Origin: Clostridium sp. NkU-1
GTDB taxonomy: Bacteria > Bacillota_A > Clostridia > Lachnospirales > Lachnospiraceae
Reading direction: 5' to 3'
Assembly (NCBI GenBank): GCA_001312405.1
Contig: BBDR01000019.1
Span: forward strand, 14,421-78,420
DNA: 64,000 bases
Part shown: positions 63,822 to 64,000 of the stretch, piece by piece
Layout: the number at the start of each line of letters is the position of its first letter
Numbering within the stretch: position 1 is the first letter of the stretch
Notes under the pieces: generated by a model
Database searches by the model: none
What the model was told of the DNA's origin: nothing
The model's input: only the letters and a program-made list of their open reading frames with translations
Program-made: the position numbers and the translations under genes

Positions 63822-64000
63822 CTATGGTTTTCTATCCAAAGGAAAAGGTATCCCTGCTTGTACAGACCTCTTTAAATATTCTCCCCATTGAACCGGGTCC
63901 TTTAATTTTACATATACGTATAAACCGCTTTTATTATTGTATCCTTCCACTCTTACATCTCCTCCCCGTAATCAGCCCATGTTCCTCATTAGCAAAAAGG
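63822..64000 (-). CDS. C-terminal end of an unidentified gene (cut by window edge)
   Basis: On the minus strand, coding-like sequence enters from the right edge: EEHGLITG, then after a probable slip in the C run 63964-63967 GDVRVEGYNNKSGLYVYVKL and DPVQWGEYLKRSVQAGIPFP, ending at a TAG whose complement is at 63822. Codon usage and continuity suggest a real gene, but I recognise no family. It lies 104 bases upstream of the chemoreceptor start on the same strand. Confidence 0.5.

Overview
The window looks like chromosomal DNA of a spore-forming Lachnospiraceae bacterium, probably Lacrimispora or another Clostridium cluster XIVa relative. Supporting signs are SpoIIM, HemZ, a Trp T-box leader, a TPP riboswitch, lactose/cellobiose-type PTS operons, strong AGGAGG ribosome sites and a moderate GC content. 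The species is an inference; no rRNA, tRNA or CRISPR array was seen.

Quality warning. About 50 single-base frameshifts break otherwise well conserved genes. Most fall where an A or T run of 6 (sometimes 7) appears one base too long, or where a G or C run is one base short. Because they hit housekeeping genes in every region, I read them as sequence errors. I therefore give one reconstructed CDS per gene and state where the frame slips.

Layout. 1-8.3 kb (minus strand): housekeeping block aspS, hisS, hemZ, a metallo-beta-lactamase-fold hydrolase, the rel (p)ppGpp gene and adenosine deaminase. 8.4-20.5 kb (minus): an 11-gene peptidoglycan amino-sugar recycling operon, transcribed murQ, sugar ABC transporter (three genes), murK, ROK kinase, GH4, glmA-like, PIG-L deacetylase, namZ, nagZ. 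It has a clear promoter, a candidate operator and a terminator. 20.7-28.5 kb: a giant secreted cell-wall-binding protein with PHP phosphoesterase, lamin-tail and OB-like parts, plus a YibE/F membrane protein. This stretch is flanked by two copies of a ~95-bp hairpin repeat. 28.6-34.8 kb: a GltD-like oxidoreductase, apt, a XerD-like recombinase, spoIIM, a Nudix hydrolase, proC and a DeoR regulator.

34.9-38.6 kb: an AT-rich island next to the stump of a GntP-family permease. It holds a B12-type radical SAM protein that has lost its cluster-binding segment, a 33-residue peptide gene with a very strong ribosome site, a DUF2087 protein and an MFS exporter. This is the best candidate for an undescribed system: a RiPP-like cassette, apparently damaged here. 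38.9-45.9 kb (plus): a tryptophan T-box and trpEGDCFBA. 45.9-50.4 kb (plus): a TPP riboswitch and thiC-thiW-thiM-thiE-thiD.

50.5-61.4 kb (minus): two beta-glucoside PTS systems, each with IIA, IIB, IIC and a GH1 6-phospho-beta-glucosidase, and two PRD/EIIA transcription regulators. 61.6-64 kb: a chemoreceptor and the end of an unidentified gene at the right edge.
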